Below, in pieces: positions 16,177-25,066 of a stretch of 64,000 nt of DNA (the stretch's first letter is position 1; the number at the start of each line of letters is the position of its first letter). The stretch is taken from assembly GCF_900637195.1 (NCBI RefSeq), contig NZ_LR134356.1, forward strand, positions 5,456,001 to 5,520,000. The letters are read 5' to 3'. The position numbers and the translations under genes were made by a program. Source of the stretch: Mycolicibacterium aurum. GTDB taxonomy: Bacteria; Actinomycetota; Actinomycetes; Mycobacteriales; Mycobacteriaceae. Below the pieces are notes generated by a model. The model was not told the DNA's origin. It saw only the letters and a list, made by a program, of their open reading frames with translations, and searched no databases.

Positions 16177-16954
16177 CGTCGGCGACCAGACCCTCGATGC
16201 AGGCATTCAACATCGGGACATCCAGCGGTTCAAGGTATCCGGAGTCGTCAGCCTCATAGAGATAATCTCCATCGGCACGAACCTGGACCCACCGCAGGAT
16301 CGGACGCGCAGAATCGGTACCCCAGTACAGCGCCGGCTCGTGCCGCGACTGCACGGTCCCGGTCGCCACGATGTCTCGGACGTCGACAGGCACTGCCGGC
16401 TGTCGAGGCTCAAGCTGGGTGATCGATAAACCGAGGTCGTCGTACGCGTCCGCACCACCGCGCGGCTCCGGAAGATGATCTCCGCCACCCGTCACCGCGA
16501 TGCGGGGATGACCACCGGCGCCGACCAGCCCGACCGATTCGGCTACCACCGCACCTAGCAGCGCGGGCGGCACAGTGTAGATCTCGACCACGTCGACGCC
16601 ATCGCGATCTCTCTCCTGGACCGCCGCAAAGCCTGCCTCCGCCGCCCGCAATCCGTGCAACCGAAGATCGGGCGTGCTCCCGTCGAGGTGATGCACGTGG
16701 CATTCGATGCACACGTCGGGCCGCACAAGAGCTTCGACCCAGCCCCGGACGTCACGCAGATCCCCGTCGTCGAGCCGACTCTCGATCGGTGCTACATCTC
16801 TGGTGGCGAGCCACACCGACCCCACCGGTCGGCTGCGGCCCAGGGGAAACGGCAATACGTCGAGGCCGTACAGCTCGCAGACCGACTCCAGGTCGACCAC
16901 GGCAACCCTGGCCACCGGCTCGAAGGATTCCCCGAGACCGTGCCCGTACGTCAT
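16163..16954 (-). CDS. EspG-like ESX secretion-associated protein
   Basis: A 263-residue protein matching the EspG family (PF14011-type), cytosolic chaperones that bind ESX substrates, classically PE/PPE pairs. Recognisable parts are the early strand ARVAVVDLESVCELYGLDV, the segment DDGDLRDVRGWVEALVRPDVCIECHVHH, and the later LYWGTDSARPILRWVQVRADGDYLY. I prefer ATG at 16954 because family members begin close to the first strand; GTG at 17002 is also open. No PE, PPE or EccC/EccD genes are in the window, so this is an orphan copy beside the EspC-like operon. Confidence 0.7.
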   Translation of the reverse strand: MTYGHGLGESFEPVARVAVVDLESVCELYGLDVLPFPLGRSRPVGSVWLATRDVAPIESRLDDGDLRDVRGWVEALVRPDVCIECHVHHLDGSTPDLRLHGLRAAEAGFAAVQERDRDGVDVVEIYTVPPALLGAVVAESVGLVGAGGHPRIAVTGGGDHLPEPRGGADAYDDLGLSITQLEPRQPAVPVDVRDIVATGTVQSRHEPALYWGTDSARPILRWVQVRADGDYLYEADDSGYLEPLDVPMLNACIEGLVADVSRW

Positions 16955-17052
16955 GAGTTCATTCTGTGGGATCGGCGGACCAGTAGAGCGCGGAGATTTC
17001 ACGGTCGGCGGGTCAGCTTCGGTCTGTCGGTGCGCTGCGGCACGATTGGCGC

Positions 17053-18696
17053 ATGCTCCCCGGTGACACCTCCTCGCTGCGCAAGGCGCGTGGGGCGTTT
17101 TTCACCCCGGTACCGGTGGCGCGCTTCGTGGCCGACTGGGCGGTCCGCCATCACGAGCACGCCGTCCTCGAACCGTCCTGCGGCGAGGCCGTCTTCCTGC
17201 ACGAGATCGGCCGCCGCGGCGGTCACGCCGGCCCGCTGGTCGGGGTCGAGATCCACGCCGAGTCCGCCGCGCACGCCCAGAACAGCCTCCGAGCGGGGGG
17301 CATCGAGGCCACCATTCACGCCAGGGACTTTTTCTCCCACGCCGAGTTCGGCGTCTACGACGCCGTGGTCGGCAACCCGCCCTACGTCCGCTACCAGGAC
17401 TTCGCCGGGGAATCGCGGGCCCGCGCCCGGGAGGCCGCGCTGCGGGCGGGCGTCACGCTGTCCAACCTGGCGTCCTCCTGGGCGGCGTTCACCGTGCACT
17501 CGGCGCTGCACCTGCGACCTGGCGGTCGGCTGGGCCTGGTGCTCCCCGCCGAACTGCTCAGCGTCAACTACGCCGCCGGCGTCCGGCAGTTCCTGATGGA
17601 CCATTTCGGCGCAGTCAGCCTGGTGCTCTTCGACGAGCGGGTGTTCCCCGGGGTGCTGGAGGAAGTCGTGCTGCTGCTGGCCGACGGCTACGCCCCCGAG
17701 GGCGGCCGAGGCGCCGAACACATGCAGTTGTCCCAGGTGCGCGACGCCGACGGGCTGGCCCAGCTGACCGGGTCGCGGCGGTGGATCCCACCCGGCAACG
17801 GCGCCAAATGGTCGGCAGGCCTGATGTCGCCCTCCGGTTTCCAGGCGTTCGACGGCGTGGTACGCAGCGACGCGTTCACGTTCCTCGAAGCCTGGGGCGA
17901 CACCACCCTGGGCATGGTCACCGGCAGCAACCGCTTCTTCACGCTGTCCCCCGCCAAGGTCCAGGCGCTCGGGCTCACCGACTCCGAGGTCGTTGCGCTG
18001 TCGCCGCCCGGCTCGCGCCACCTGCGCGGCCTCGGTCTCACCGCCCAGGCCATGCAGGCCCTCGGGGCGGCCGGGCAGTCGACGTACCTGTTCCGGCCGG
18101 CGGGTGAACCGTCGCCGGCGGGCTGGCACTACATCCGCTCCGGCGAGGATCTCGACGTGCACCAGGCCTACAAGTGCCGCGTCCGCAACCCGTGGTGGCG
18201 GGTGCCCTACTTGCGGCCGGCTGACCTGTTCCTCACCTACATGAACGCCGATACCCCGCGGCTGACCACCAACCGCGCACGCGCCCACCACCTCAACTCG
18301 GTGCACGGGGTCTACCTGCGCGATGACCTGCGGCACACCGGAATGAACCTGCTGCCGCTGGCCGCCCTCAACTCGGTCACCCTGCTCGGCGCGGAAACCG
18401 TCGGTCGCGCCTACGGTGGCGGGATGCTGAAGATCGAGCCGCGAGAGGCCGACGTCCTGCCGGTGCCCGCACCGGAGCTGGTGCGCCGCAACGCCGAACA
18501 GCTTCGTCAGATACGGCCCGCGGTGGCGGCCCGGTTACGGGAAGGACGGCTGCTCGACGCGGTCGCCCTCGTCGACGACGTGCTGCTCACCGCCACGTCC
18601 ACCATGACCGAACGCGCGCTGCGCGCGGTGCGCCGCGACCACGCCAGCCTGACCGCGCGTCGCACCGCCAGGGGAAAAGCCAACGGTGCCAAGTAA
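17053..18696 (+). CDS. N6-adenine DNA methyltransferase (Type II/Eco57I-like class)
   Basis: A 547-residue gamma-class (N6-adenine) methyltransferase. Motif X is near residues 14-25 (GAFFTPVPVARF), motif I EPSCGEAVFL at 40-49, and the catalytic NPPY is at 108-111 followed by VRYQDF. The C-terminal 250 residues form a target-recognition region (KIEPREADVLPVP near the end is typical). The ATG at 17053 is the only good start. The next gene overlaps by 11 bp and is probably the restriction partner. Such methylases modify adenine in a specific site and protect host DNA. Confidence 0.9.
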   Translation: MLPGDTSSLRKARGAFFTPVPVARFVADWAVRHHEHAVLEPSCGEAVFLHEIGRRGGHAGPLVGVEIHAESAAHAQNSLRAGGIEATIHARDFFSHAEFGVYDAVVGNPPYVRYQDFAGESRARAREAALRAGVTLSNLASSWAAFTVHSALHLRPGGRLGLVLPAELLSVNYAAGVRQFLMDHFGAVSLVLFDERVFPGVLEEVVLLLADGYAPEGGRGAEHMQLSQVRDADGLAQLTGSRRWIPPGNGAKWSAGLMSPSGFQAFDGVVRSDAFTFLEAWGDTTLGMVTGSNRFFTLSPAKVQALGLTDSEVVALSPPGSRHLRGLGLTAQAMQALGAAGQSTYLFRPAGEPSPAGWHYIRSGEDLDVHQAYKCRVRNPWWRVPYLRPADLFLTYMNADTPRLTTNRARAHHLNSVHGVYLRDDLRHTGMNLLPLAALNSVTLLGAETVGRAYGGGMLKIEPREADVLPVPAPELVRRNAEQLRQIRPAVAARLREGRLLDAVALVDDVLLTATSTMTERALRAVRRDHASLTARRTARGKANGAK

Positions 18697-19669
18697 ACCC
18701 AGCGCGAAGGCACTGGCGTGGCCGCTGTTCGACGCAATCGTCGACCAGTCCCCGCTCTCGGCCGTCAACCCCTGGCAGCCCGATGCGTCCTTCGCCCCTG
18801 ACTACGACACGCTCCGCAAGCTGCTGGCAGTGCCGATCCTGCTGGGCGCCGAGAGCCGTTCCGGCGTTCCGGCGCTGGCTGTCGACGTGTGGGTCGCCTA
18901 CGAACTGCGGCGGGCCGGGCTGGAACCGGACGCGGTGTGGCCGCGCGCGGAGCCGCCACGGGTCGTCGACCGCGACGTGCTGGCGTTCGTGAGGTCGATC
19001 CCGAAGTCGGCAGGCCGCGACGAGCTGCTGTCGAGGCTCACCAAGGGCACGGGCGGCGTCGGTGCCGCATCGGCCAACATCGCGGGCAAGAACTACTTCA
19101 AGCAGGTCGACGTCATCATGTCGTCCTGGCAGACGGGGCCCGAGCTGCTCATCTCGACCAAGCGCATGGACTCGTCGTTCGGCAAGAACGCCGCCAACCG
19201 TGTCGAAGAGTCCTACGGCGACGCCAAGAACCTCGCACTGCGCCACCCTCTGGCAGCCCTCGGCTTCATGTACTCGCTGCGGTCGACGGCCTACACCGAG
19301 GAGCGCCGACAGTTCGACTGGATCGTTGATCTGCTGATCAAGCTGGGCAGGGAAGACGACGCGTACGACGCCTGCGCGCTCATCGTCCCCGAATGGGATG
19401 GCGCCGCACCCCCGGACCCGGTCCATGAACCGGACGACGCGATCCTGGACCTCTTCGACGTCGACATCGAGGATGTCGATGAGGAGCCGACGACCGATGT
19501 GTCGGCCCAGCTGGCTGCGCTGCCGACGGTGACGCTGCGCAGCGACCTGGTGCCCGACGAACTGAGCCCGGCCCGATTTTTCGCGGTGATGCTGACGATC
19601 ATGTTCGACAATTCGAACATCACACAGCACGAGGAGGCGCGCCTGCGGCGCAGCCAGGCGGTCGGTTAG
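18686..19669 (+). CDS. Probable restriction endonuclease partner of the adenine methyltransferase
   Basis: A 327-residue protein starting at GTG 18686 inside the end of the methyltransferase gene. I recognise no named family with certainty. Residues 138-160 read FKQVDVIMSSW, then GPELLISTKRM, with D142, E153 and K159. This is a plausible PD-(D/E)XK-like core, but the usual E-x-K is S-T-K. It is followed by SSFGKNAANRVEESYGDAKNL, which looks like a conserved block. Size, overlap and context fit a Type II restriction subunit. The acidic C-terminal stretch (about 245-275) is a linker or surface loop. Confidence 0.6.
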   Translation: MPSKPSAKALAWPLFDAIVDQSPLSAVNPWQPDASFAPDYDTLRKLLAVPILLGAESRSGVPALAVDVWVAYELRRAGLEPDAVWPRAEPPRVVDRDVLAFVRSIPKSAGRDELLSRLTKGTGGVGAASANIAGKNYFKQVDVIMSSWQTGPELLISTKRMDSSFGKNAANRVEESYGDAKNLALRHPLAALGFMYSLRSTAYTEERRQFDWIVDLLIKLGREDDAYDACALIVPEWDGAAPPDPVHEPDDAILDLFDVDIEDVDEEPTTDVSAQLAALPTVTLRSDLVPDELSPARFFAVMLTIMFDNSNITQHEEARLRRSQAVG

Positions 19670-19698
19670 ACCGCGTCACCCCTGCCCTGAGCAACGCC

Positions 19699-19717
19699 CA
19701 CGCGGTGTCACCGCGTG
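19699..19717 (+). terminator. Hairpin after the restriction-modification pair
   Basis: CACGCGGT (19699-19706) and ACCGCGTG (19710-19717) form a perfect 8-bp stem with a 3-nt loop, 30 bp after the stop. There is no T-run, as is common for mycobacterial hairpin terminators. Confidence 0.55.
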
Positions 19718-19858
19718 CTCCGCGCACAATCCGTCGCGGCCGTCAATATCGCTGTATGCCGGTACATTCCGGCGCGCACCACAAAGAACCCCCATCGCCC
19801 GTCCGCTGGTGCGGTACATTCTCAGCAATCACACGGGGCTCGCGACAGGGGGATCATC

Positions 19859-20944
19859 ATGAGGGCTGGCATGCGTCCGTACGTCACTGCAGGTGTTGCC
19901 CTGGTGGGGGCCGGCCTGGTGGCGGTGACGCCGATCGCTCCCCTGGCCGCGGACACTCCCGCGGCTCACTCCGCGGTGCAACTCGCCGCGGTCCCCAGCC
20001 CGCTGCAGCTCTACCCGCAGGTGGTGCTGCGGTCGATAGCGAACGCCGAAGCCCTGGTGCAGCAGTACCTGGCCGACCCGTTCCCGATCATCGGTAAAAC
20101 GCTGGAGAATCAGGCCGTGGCTTTCGCCGACGCCGTGGCCGCGTTGCAGTCCGGCAGGGTCGACGATTTCTTCGCCGCGGCCGCCGACATCGTCCTGCAG
20201 CCCGGCGCGAGCGCGGGCGCGGCGCTGGTCCATCTGGGCGCGATCCTCAGCCAGCCGTTCGCCCTCGAAGGCTTCTTCATCACCGCGATCAGCCCGGTCC
20301 TCAGCGGCCTGGTCGCGACCGGGCAGGCGATCGGCGAGGTGGTCGACGCGCTCACCAGCCTCGACCTCGTCGGTACCGTCAACGCCGTCCTGAACATTCC
20401 TGCCCGCATCATTGACGGTGTCCTCAACGGTGTACCAGGAGCCTCGTTCGGAATTTTCGCCGACCTGCCGGGACTTCTGAGCCCGGCGGATCCGGAAAGC
20501 GACCTTCCCGCCGGCCCCATCGCCGTCGGCATCAATCTCGACCAGGAGTTGGGTGCGGCCATACCGCCGCGGGAATCGTCGGGAGCGCTCGACGCTGTCC
20601 CGGACCCGGACGCGGCCATCTTCACGTTGACGGCGGACTCCGCACCCGTCGCCGATCCGGCTCCCGAAGACGTGACGACGGACATCGTCGGAACCGAATC
20701 CTCCGACGCCGAGGACGCGGCGACAGACGCCGGGGCGGCGATCGACGACGCGGAGGTCGACGGCGCGGTCGTCGACGGCGATGAGCCCGGGACGTCCGAG
20801 GACGACTCCGAGACCGACGACGGCGCGGAAAGCGACGGGCAGTCAGCCGATTCCGGTGCCGCCACCGATGCCGGCCCCGGCGATGATTCTGCCGGTCACG
20901 GAAAAACCAGGGGCGCCGCGGCAGCCGACAAGGACGCTGCGTAG
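19859..20944 (+). CDS. Secreted protein with acidic C-terminal tail, unknown function
   Basis: A 361-residue protein with a clear signal peptide: MRAGMRPY, a hydrophobic core VTAGVALVGAGLVAV, and a likely cut after PLAADTPA. The mature part (about 50-215) alternates amphipathic helices with short Gly turns (LVGTVNAVLNIPARIIDGVLNG). Many mycobacterial exported proteins of unknown role show this. The last 150 residues are extremely Asp/Glu/Ala-rich and probably disordered. I chose ATG at 19859 because ACAGGGGG lies upstream and the signal peptide starts there; the frame is open back to 19715. No catalytic motif is visible. Confidence 0.75.
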   Translation: MRAGMRPYVTAGVALVGAGLVAVTPIAPLAADTPAAHSAVQLAAVPSPLQLYPQVVLRSIANAEALVQQYLADPFPIIGKTLENQAVAFADAVAALQSGRVDDFFAAAADIVLQPGASAGAALVHLGAILSQPFALEGFFITAISPVLSGLVATGQAIGEVVDALTSLDLVGTVNAVLNIPARIIDGVLNGVPGASFGIFADLPGLLSPADPESDLPAGPIAVGINLDQELGAAIPPRESSGALDAVPDPDAAIFTLTADSAPVADPAPEDVTTDIVGTESSDAEDAATDAGAAIDDAEVDGAVVDGDEPGTSEDDSETDDGAESDGQSADSGAATDAGPGDDSAGHGKTRGAAAADKDAA

Positions 20945-21003
20945 CACTCGCCCGTCGCGGCCCCCGCACGCTACCGGCGATGGCGTGAGAGGATCGTGCA
21001 CTC

Positions 21004-21918
21004 GTGCAGCCCCAATCGAACCACCTGGACGAGACGCGCCTGAGACTTGGGCGCGCGCGCCGCAGGTGGACACTCATCCTCGCGGGCGCGTCGCTGTTCT
21101 TCGTCGCCGTCTACCTACTCGCGGTGCGCACCCACACGGGCCAGGCTGTGGAGAACGCGGCGCTCAACGGCGCTGAGCAGGTCGACACGCAAGCGTTCGT
21201 CGTCGCCCACCGCGCCCTGGACACCATCACGTACTCGTCGTTGGCCGCGGCCACCCTCGCCGTCGGCGGCGTCGGGTTGCTGAGGCGCCAGGTCAATCTC
21301 GCCGCCGCGGCGGTCGGTGTCATCCTGGGTAGCCAGGCGCTCACACAGATCATGAAATATGTTGTGCTGCAACGCCCGGAGCTGCTCGACACCGGCGAGT
21401 ACCTGGAGAACACGCTGCCCAGCGGCCACACCACCGCGGCGATGTCGGTGTTGTTCGCCACCGTGATCGTCATGCCCTACCGGTTCCGCGGGGTCGCCCT
21501 GTTCTTCACGCTCACCTGGGCGGTGGGCATCGGTGCCTACACCGTCATCGCCCGCTGGCATCGATTGTCGGACACGCTGGCAGCGGATGCGGTTGCGTTG
21601 TTCGTGGCCTGTGCGGCATCGCATTTCCTCGCGCGCACAGACCGCCTTCGCGCCGTGGTCTCGCCCGGTGCCGCCCGCTTCACACTCCGCACCGTCTTCG
21701 TCCTGCTGGTCGCTACCGCAGGCGTGGTCAGCCTCGTCCTGGGTCTCACGGCGCTGGTGCCACCGCCGCAGCGCATCAACGCCGACACCGAGTGGCAACT
21801 GTTCCTCAGTGCGCAGTGGCTGGCCGCAGCGGGTTCGATCGTCGCGGCGCTGCTGTTCTGGTGGACGTGGCACCGGCTGGAAACCAAACGCCGCAGCGAC
21901 AGGGTGAACGCCCGGTGA
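21004..21918 (+). CDS. PAP2-family membrane phosphatase
   Basis: A 304-residue integral membrane protein with about six helices. The three phosphatase motifs are present: KYVVLQRP, PSGHTTA and RWHRLSDTLA (the R...H...D of motif 3). Such enzymes remove phosphate from lipid phosphates such as undecaprenyl pyrophosphate or phosphatidic acid, with the active site outside the membrane. The start is GTG at 21004; no strong ribosome site decides it. It is convergent with a small acidic protein gene 7 bp away. Confidence 0.88.
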   Translation: MQPQSNHLDETRLRLGRARRRWTLILAGASLFFVAVYLLAVRTHTGQAVENAALNGAEQVDTQAFVVAHRALDTITYSSLAAATLAVGGVGLLRRQVNLAAAAVGVILGSQALTQIMKYVVLQRPELLDTGEYLENTLPSGHTTAAMSVLFATVIVMPYRFRGVALFFTLTWAVGIGAYTVIARWHRLSDTLAADAVALFVACAASHFLARTDRLRAVVSPGAARFTLRTVFVLLVATAGVVSLVLGLTALVPPPQRINADTEWQLFLSAQWLAAAGSIVAALLFWWTWHRLETKRRSDRVNAR

Positions 21919-21925
21919 CGCCGGA

Positions 21926-22054
21926 TCAGGCCGTCGGCTCCTCGGTGTCCTTGTCGACGTCCGGGGTCTCCCGCTCCGGATCCTTCCCGGCACCGTCCTC
22001 CTTGGATGCTGCCGAACCCTGGTCGTCGTCGTAAATGCCTGTACCGCTGGTCAT
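21926..22054 (-). CDS. Small acidic hydrophilic protein
   Basis: A 42-residue frame starting MTSGTGIYDDDQGSAAS and ending with an acidic Lys/Glu/Asp-rich tail, too short for usual gene calls. GAGAGA lies 5 bases before its ATG at 22054, and it follows the F420-type oxidoreductase by 10 bp on the same strand. No Cys or hydrophobic stretch is present, so it is probably disordered. It may be a small conserved mycobacterial protein; function unknown. Confidence 0.55.
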   Translation of the reverse strand: MTSGTGIYDDDQGSAASKEDGAGKDPERETPDVDKDTEEPTA

Positions 22055-22064
22055 CTGATCTCTC

Positions 22065-23051
22065 TCACTGCGATGCGGATCGAAGTTTGTCCAGCAGCGG
22101 CGCCGCTGCCTCTTTGAAGAAGGCCTCCTGGCTGTCGCCACCGACCTGCACCAGGGCGATGTCGGTGAAGCCTGCCTCCCAGTATTCGGCCACCGCGTCG
22201 ACGATCGCATCGAGATCCGGTCCGCACGGGATGGACTCGGCCACATCCTCCTTGCGGACGAATTGCGTCGCGCCGCTGAACCCGGCGGTCGTCGGCAGAT
22301 CCGCATTCACCGACCATCCGCCCGCGAACCAGCGGAACTGATCGTGGGCGCGGTCGACGGCGGCGTCGCGGTCCGGATCCCAGCAGATCGGGATCTGGCC
22401 GATAACCCGCACCTCACCCGGCAATCCCGTGCCCCGACGTGCCTCATGCCACGCGTCGACAAGGTCCTTCTTCGGCTCCACGGCGATGAGGTGGTCGGCC
22501 AGCGTGGCGAACTGCTCCACGGAGCGGTCTCCGGACACCGCGGCCGCGATCGGCAGCGGAACCTCCGGTACATCCCAGAGTCGGGCGGAGTCCACCTCGA
22601 AGTACTCGCCCTTCCAATCGACCATGTCACCGGTCTGCAGTTCACGGATGATCTGAATCGCCTCCGCGAGCATGTCCTGGCGCCGCGCGACCGTCGGCCA
22701 CCCTTCACCCACCACGTGCTCGTTGAGGTTCTCCCCGCTGCCCAGGCCAAGGGTGAAGCGCCCGTCGGCCAGAATCTGCAGCGTGGCCGCCTTCTGCGCG
22801 ACGATCGCCGGGTGATACCGGAAGGTGGGGCAGGTGACGTAGGTCATCAGCTCCACGCGATCGGTGGCGTGCGCAACCGCCCCGAGAACCGACCACGCAT
22901 AGGGTGCGTGCCCCTGGGACGAGAGCCAGGGCGAGTAGTGGTCGCTGGCCACCTCGAAATCGAAGCCCACCTGCTCTGCCGAAACAGCGTTGTGGACAAG
23001 CTCTTTGGGGCCGTTCTGTTCAGTCATCAGGGTGTAGCCGAAACGCGTCAT
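22065..23051 (-). CDS. LLM-class F420-dependent oxidoreductase (Fgd-like group)
   Basis: A 328-residue TIM-barrel protein of the luciferase-like monooxygenase family. The text MTRFGYTLMTEQ, FEVASDHYSPWLSSQGHAP, FTLGLGSGENLNEHVVGEGWP and AAAVSGDRSVEQFATLAD matches the group of actinobacterial F420 enzymes related to glucose-6-phosphate dehydrogenase Fgd. It would bind reduced or oxidised F420. The substrate is unknown. I chose ATG at 23051 as it is where the barrel's first strand begins; the frame is open for 47 codons more. It diverges from the gene at 23191. Confidence 0.9.
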   Translation of the reverse strand: MTRFGYTLMTEQNGPKELVHNAVSAEQVGFDFEVASDHYSPWLSSQGHAPYAWSVLGAVAHATDRVELMTYVTCPTFRYHPAIVAQKAATLQILADGRFTLGLGSGENLNEHVVGEGWPTVARRQDMLAEAIQIIRELQTGDMVDWKGEYFEVDSARLWDVPEVPLPIAAAVSGDRSVEQFATLADHLIAVEPKKDLVDAWHEARRGTGLPGEVRVIGQIPICWDPDRDAAVDRAHDQFRWFAGGWSVNADLPTTAGFSGATQFVRKEDVAESIPCGPDLDAIVDAVAEYWEAGFTDIALVQVGGDSQEAFFKEAAAPLLDKLRSASQ

Positions 23052-23190
23052 GCTTCCGGAATACCCCGGCTCCCCGCGGACAAACGACCACGCCCGCGAA
23101 CTGCGCGGACCGTGCGGTGCCGGCACGACGTCGCCCGTCCTGCAGCGGCCGACGTTGTCAATTCCGACGGTGATCGACAGGATGGTGAGC

Positions 23191-24018
23191 ATGACCTACA
23201 GCGCCGGCGGATACGGTCCGGCGGGGCCGCCACCCCCCGGACCGGTACCTCCTGGGTACCCCCCGCCGGGTTACCCGGGCGGACCACCCGCCGGATACGG
23301 CGCGCCGCCGTACTGGCAGCCCCCGGGCTACGGTCCCGGGTACGGCGCACCGGGATATCCACCGCCCTACGGTTCCCCGCCGATTCACAAGCCCGGCGTC
23401 GTCCCGCTGCGTCCGCTGACCCTGTCGGACATGTTCAACGGGGCGGTGGCCTACATCCGCGCCAATCCCAAGGCCACACTGGGCCTCACGACGATCGTCG
23501 TCGTCGCCACGCAGATCGTTGCGCTGGTGTTGTCGGTGTGGCCTCTGACGTTCACCGGCGAGTTCGCCGACTCGCTCGGCGGCGACGAGGCGTCCGCCGG
23601 GATGATCGTCAGCTGGCTGGGCTCGACCCTGGCGGCGGGCATCACCACGGCGCTGTCGTCGACGCTGCTCAGCGGGCTGCTCACCGTGGTGATCGGACGC
23701 TCGATCTTCGGTGCCGGGATAGGTATCGGTGAGGCGTGGCGGCGGTTGCGCCCGCGACTGTGGGCGCTGCTCGGCTTCACGGTGCTCAAGACGCTCGGGG
23801 TCGTGGTGTGGTTCGGCATCCTGGCACTCATCGTGGTTCTCGCCGTCGCGGTCGCCGACGGGCCGATCGCGGTCCTCGTCGCCGCTCCGCTGGTACTCCT
23901 GTGGATCGCGGTGCTCGTGTACGTGGGCGTCATCCTCACGTTCGCCCCGGTGATCCTGGTGCTGGAACGCCGCGACATCCTGACCTCGGTCAAGCGGTCC
24001 TTCGGTCTCGTCAAGGGC
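23191..24018 (+). pseudogene. Proline-rich membrane protein, 3' end lost at a rearrangement
   Basis: The first 70 residues are Pro/Gly/Tyr-rich (MTYSAGGYGPAGPPPPG and so on), followed by several membrane helices to about residue 270 (ending RRDILTSVKRSFGLVKGS). This is the architecture of mycobacterial Pro-rich, glycerophosphoryl-phosphodiesterase-membrane-domain-like proteins, which normally continue with more helices after the SxKRSxxLVKG segment. Here, at about 24018, the frame passes straight into DNA that reads on the other strand as the alcohol dehydrogenase gene, and stops at 24111. The final 31 codons are therefore antisense filler. Both genes seem truncated by one deletion, or by an assembly join. 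Confidence 0.7.
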
Positions 24019-24968
24019 TCGGGGTCGGCCTCGGCGTTGAATCGGATGACGTGCGGCAGCAGGATCCCGTTGATCACGCCGTGCGGAAGGTCGAGCAGAC
24101 CACCGACCTGATGGCTCATCGCGTGTGCGGCGCCGAGAATGGCGTTGGTGAACGCCAGCCCCGCTTCCAGCGCGGCCTGGGCCATCAACACCCGCGCCGA
24201 CATCTCGCCGGGCCGTTCCATCGTGTGGACCAGGTTGTCGGTCACCATCTGCACCGCGCGCAGGGCGTGATGGTCGGTCAGCTGATTGTGGCCGAGCGAC
24301 ACGAACGCCTCGATGCCATGGGTGAGCGCGTCGAGCCCGGTGGCGGCGTTGAGCCACTCCGGCATGGTGGTGAGGAGCCGCGGGTCGATCACGGTGATGT
24401 CGGGCACCAGGGCGCGGCCGAGAATCGTGATCTTGGTGTTGCGGGTGGTGTCGGTGACGATGCAGAACTGCGACACGTCGGCACCGGTGCCCGACGTCGA
24501 CGGCACCACCACCAGCGGCGGGATCGGCATCTGCGCCTTGTCGACGCCCTCGTAGTCGAGGATGTCGCCACCGTTGGCGGCCAGGATCGCCACCCCCTTG
24601 GCGGCGTCGATCACCGAGCCACCGCCCACGGCGACGATCACGTCGCAGCCGTGTTCGGCGTACTTTTCGAAGCCGGCCGCGATCTCGTGGTCCTTCGGGT
24701 TGGGCGTCAGGTCACTCCAGATCGCACCCTGAACCCCGACGCCAGCGAGGTGCCCGACCATCTCATCGGACCATCCGGCTTCGATCAGTCCGGGATCGGT
24801 GACCAGCAGCGGCCGCAGGGCCCCCAGCCGCATCGCCGCGTGCGCCGCCTCGACCATGGAGTCGATGCCGAACACGATTTCGGGGGCGTGGAACTTCAGC
24901 AGCCGGGGCGCCGACGCCGCGGATCCACGGTCGTGCTCCGAGGTGAGGGTGGGATACCGCGCTCCCAT
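24019..24968 (-). pseudogene. Iron-containing alcohol dehydrogenase, C-terminus lost at the same junction
   Basis: About 316 codons of a group III metal-dependent alcohol dehydrogenase. GGGSVIDAAKG (NAD-binding) and the metal-site motifs GLDALTHGIE, AAHAMSHQ and DLPHG are all present. After VIRFNAEADPE the family sequence ends abruptly at about 24019. The frame continues into antisense of the membrane protein as far as 23451. The last third of the usual protein, the helical C-terminal domain, is missing. I chose ATG at 24968. It lies 98 bp downstream of the VWA gene on the same strand and was presumably the last gene of the methanol dehydrogenase operon. Confidence 0.75.
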
Positions 24969-25066
24969 GCGGTCCAGCGTACGACCGCCTTCCGCCGAAA
25001 TTGCAGTCCCCGCGGTCTCTGCCCGGGATTCGCCGCGTGGAATTCCATTTCGGGGGGTCATGACAG

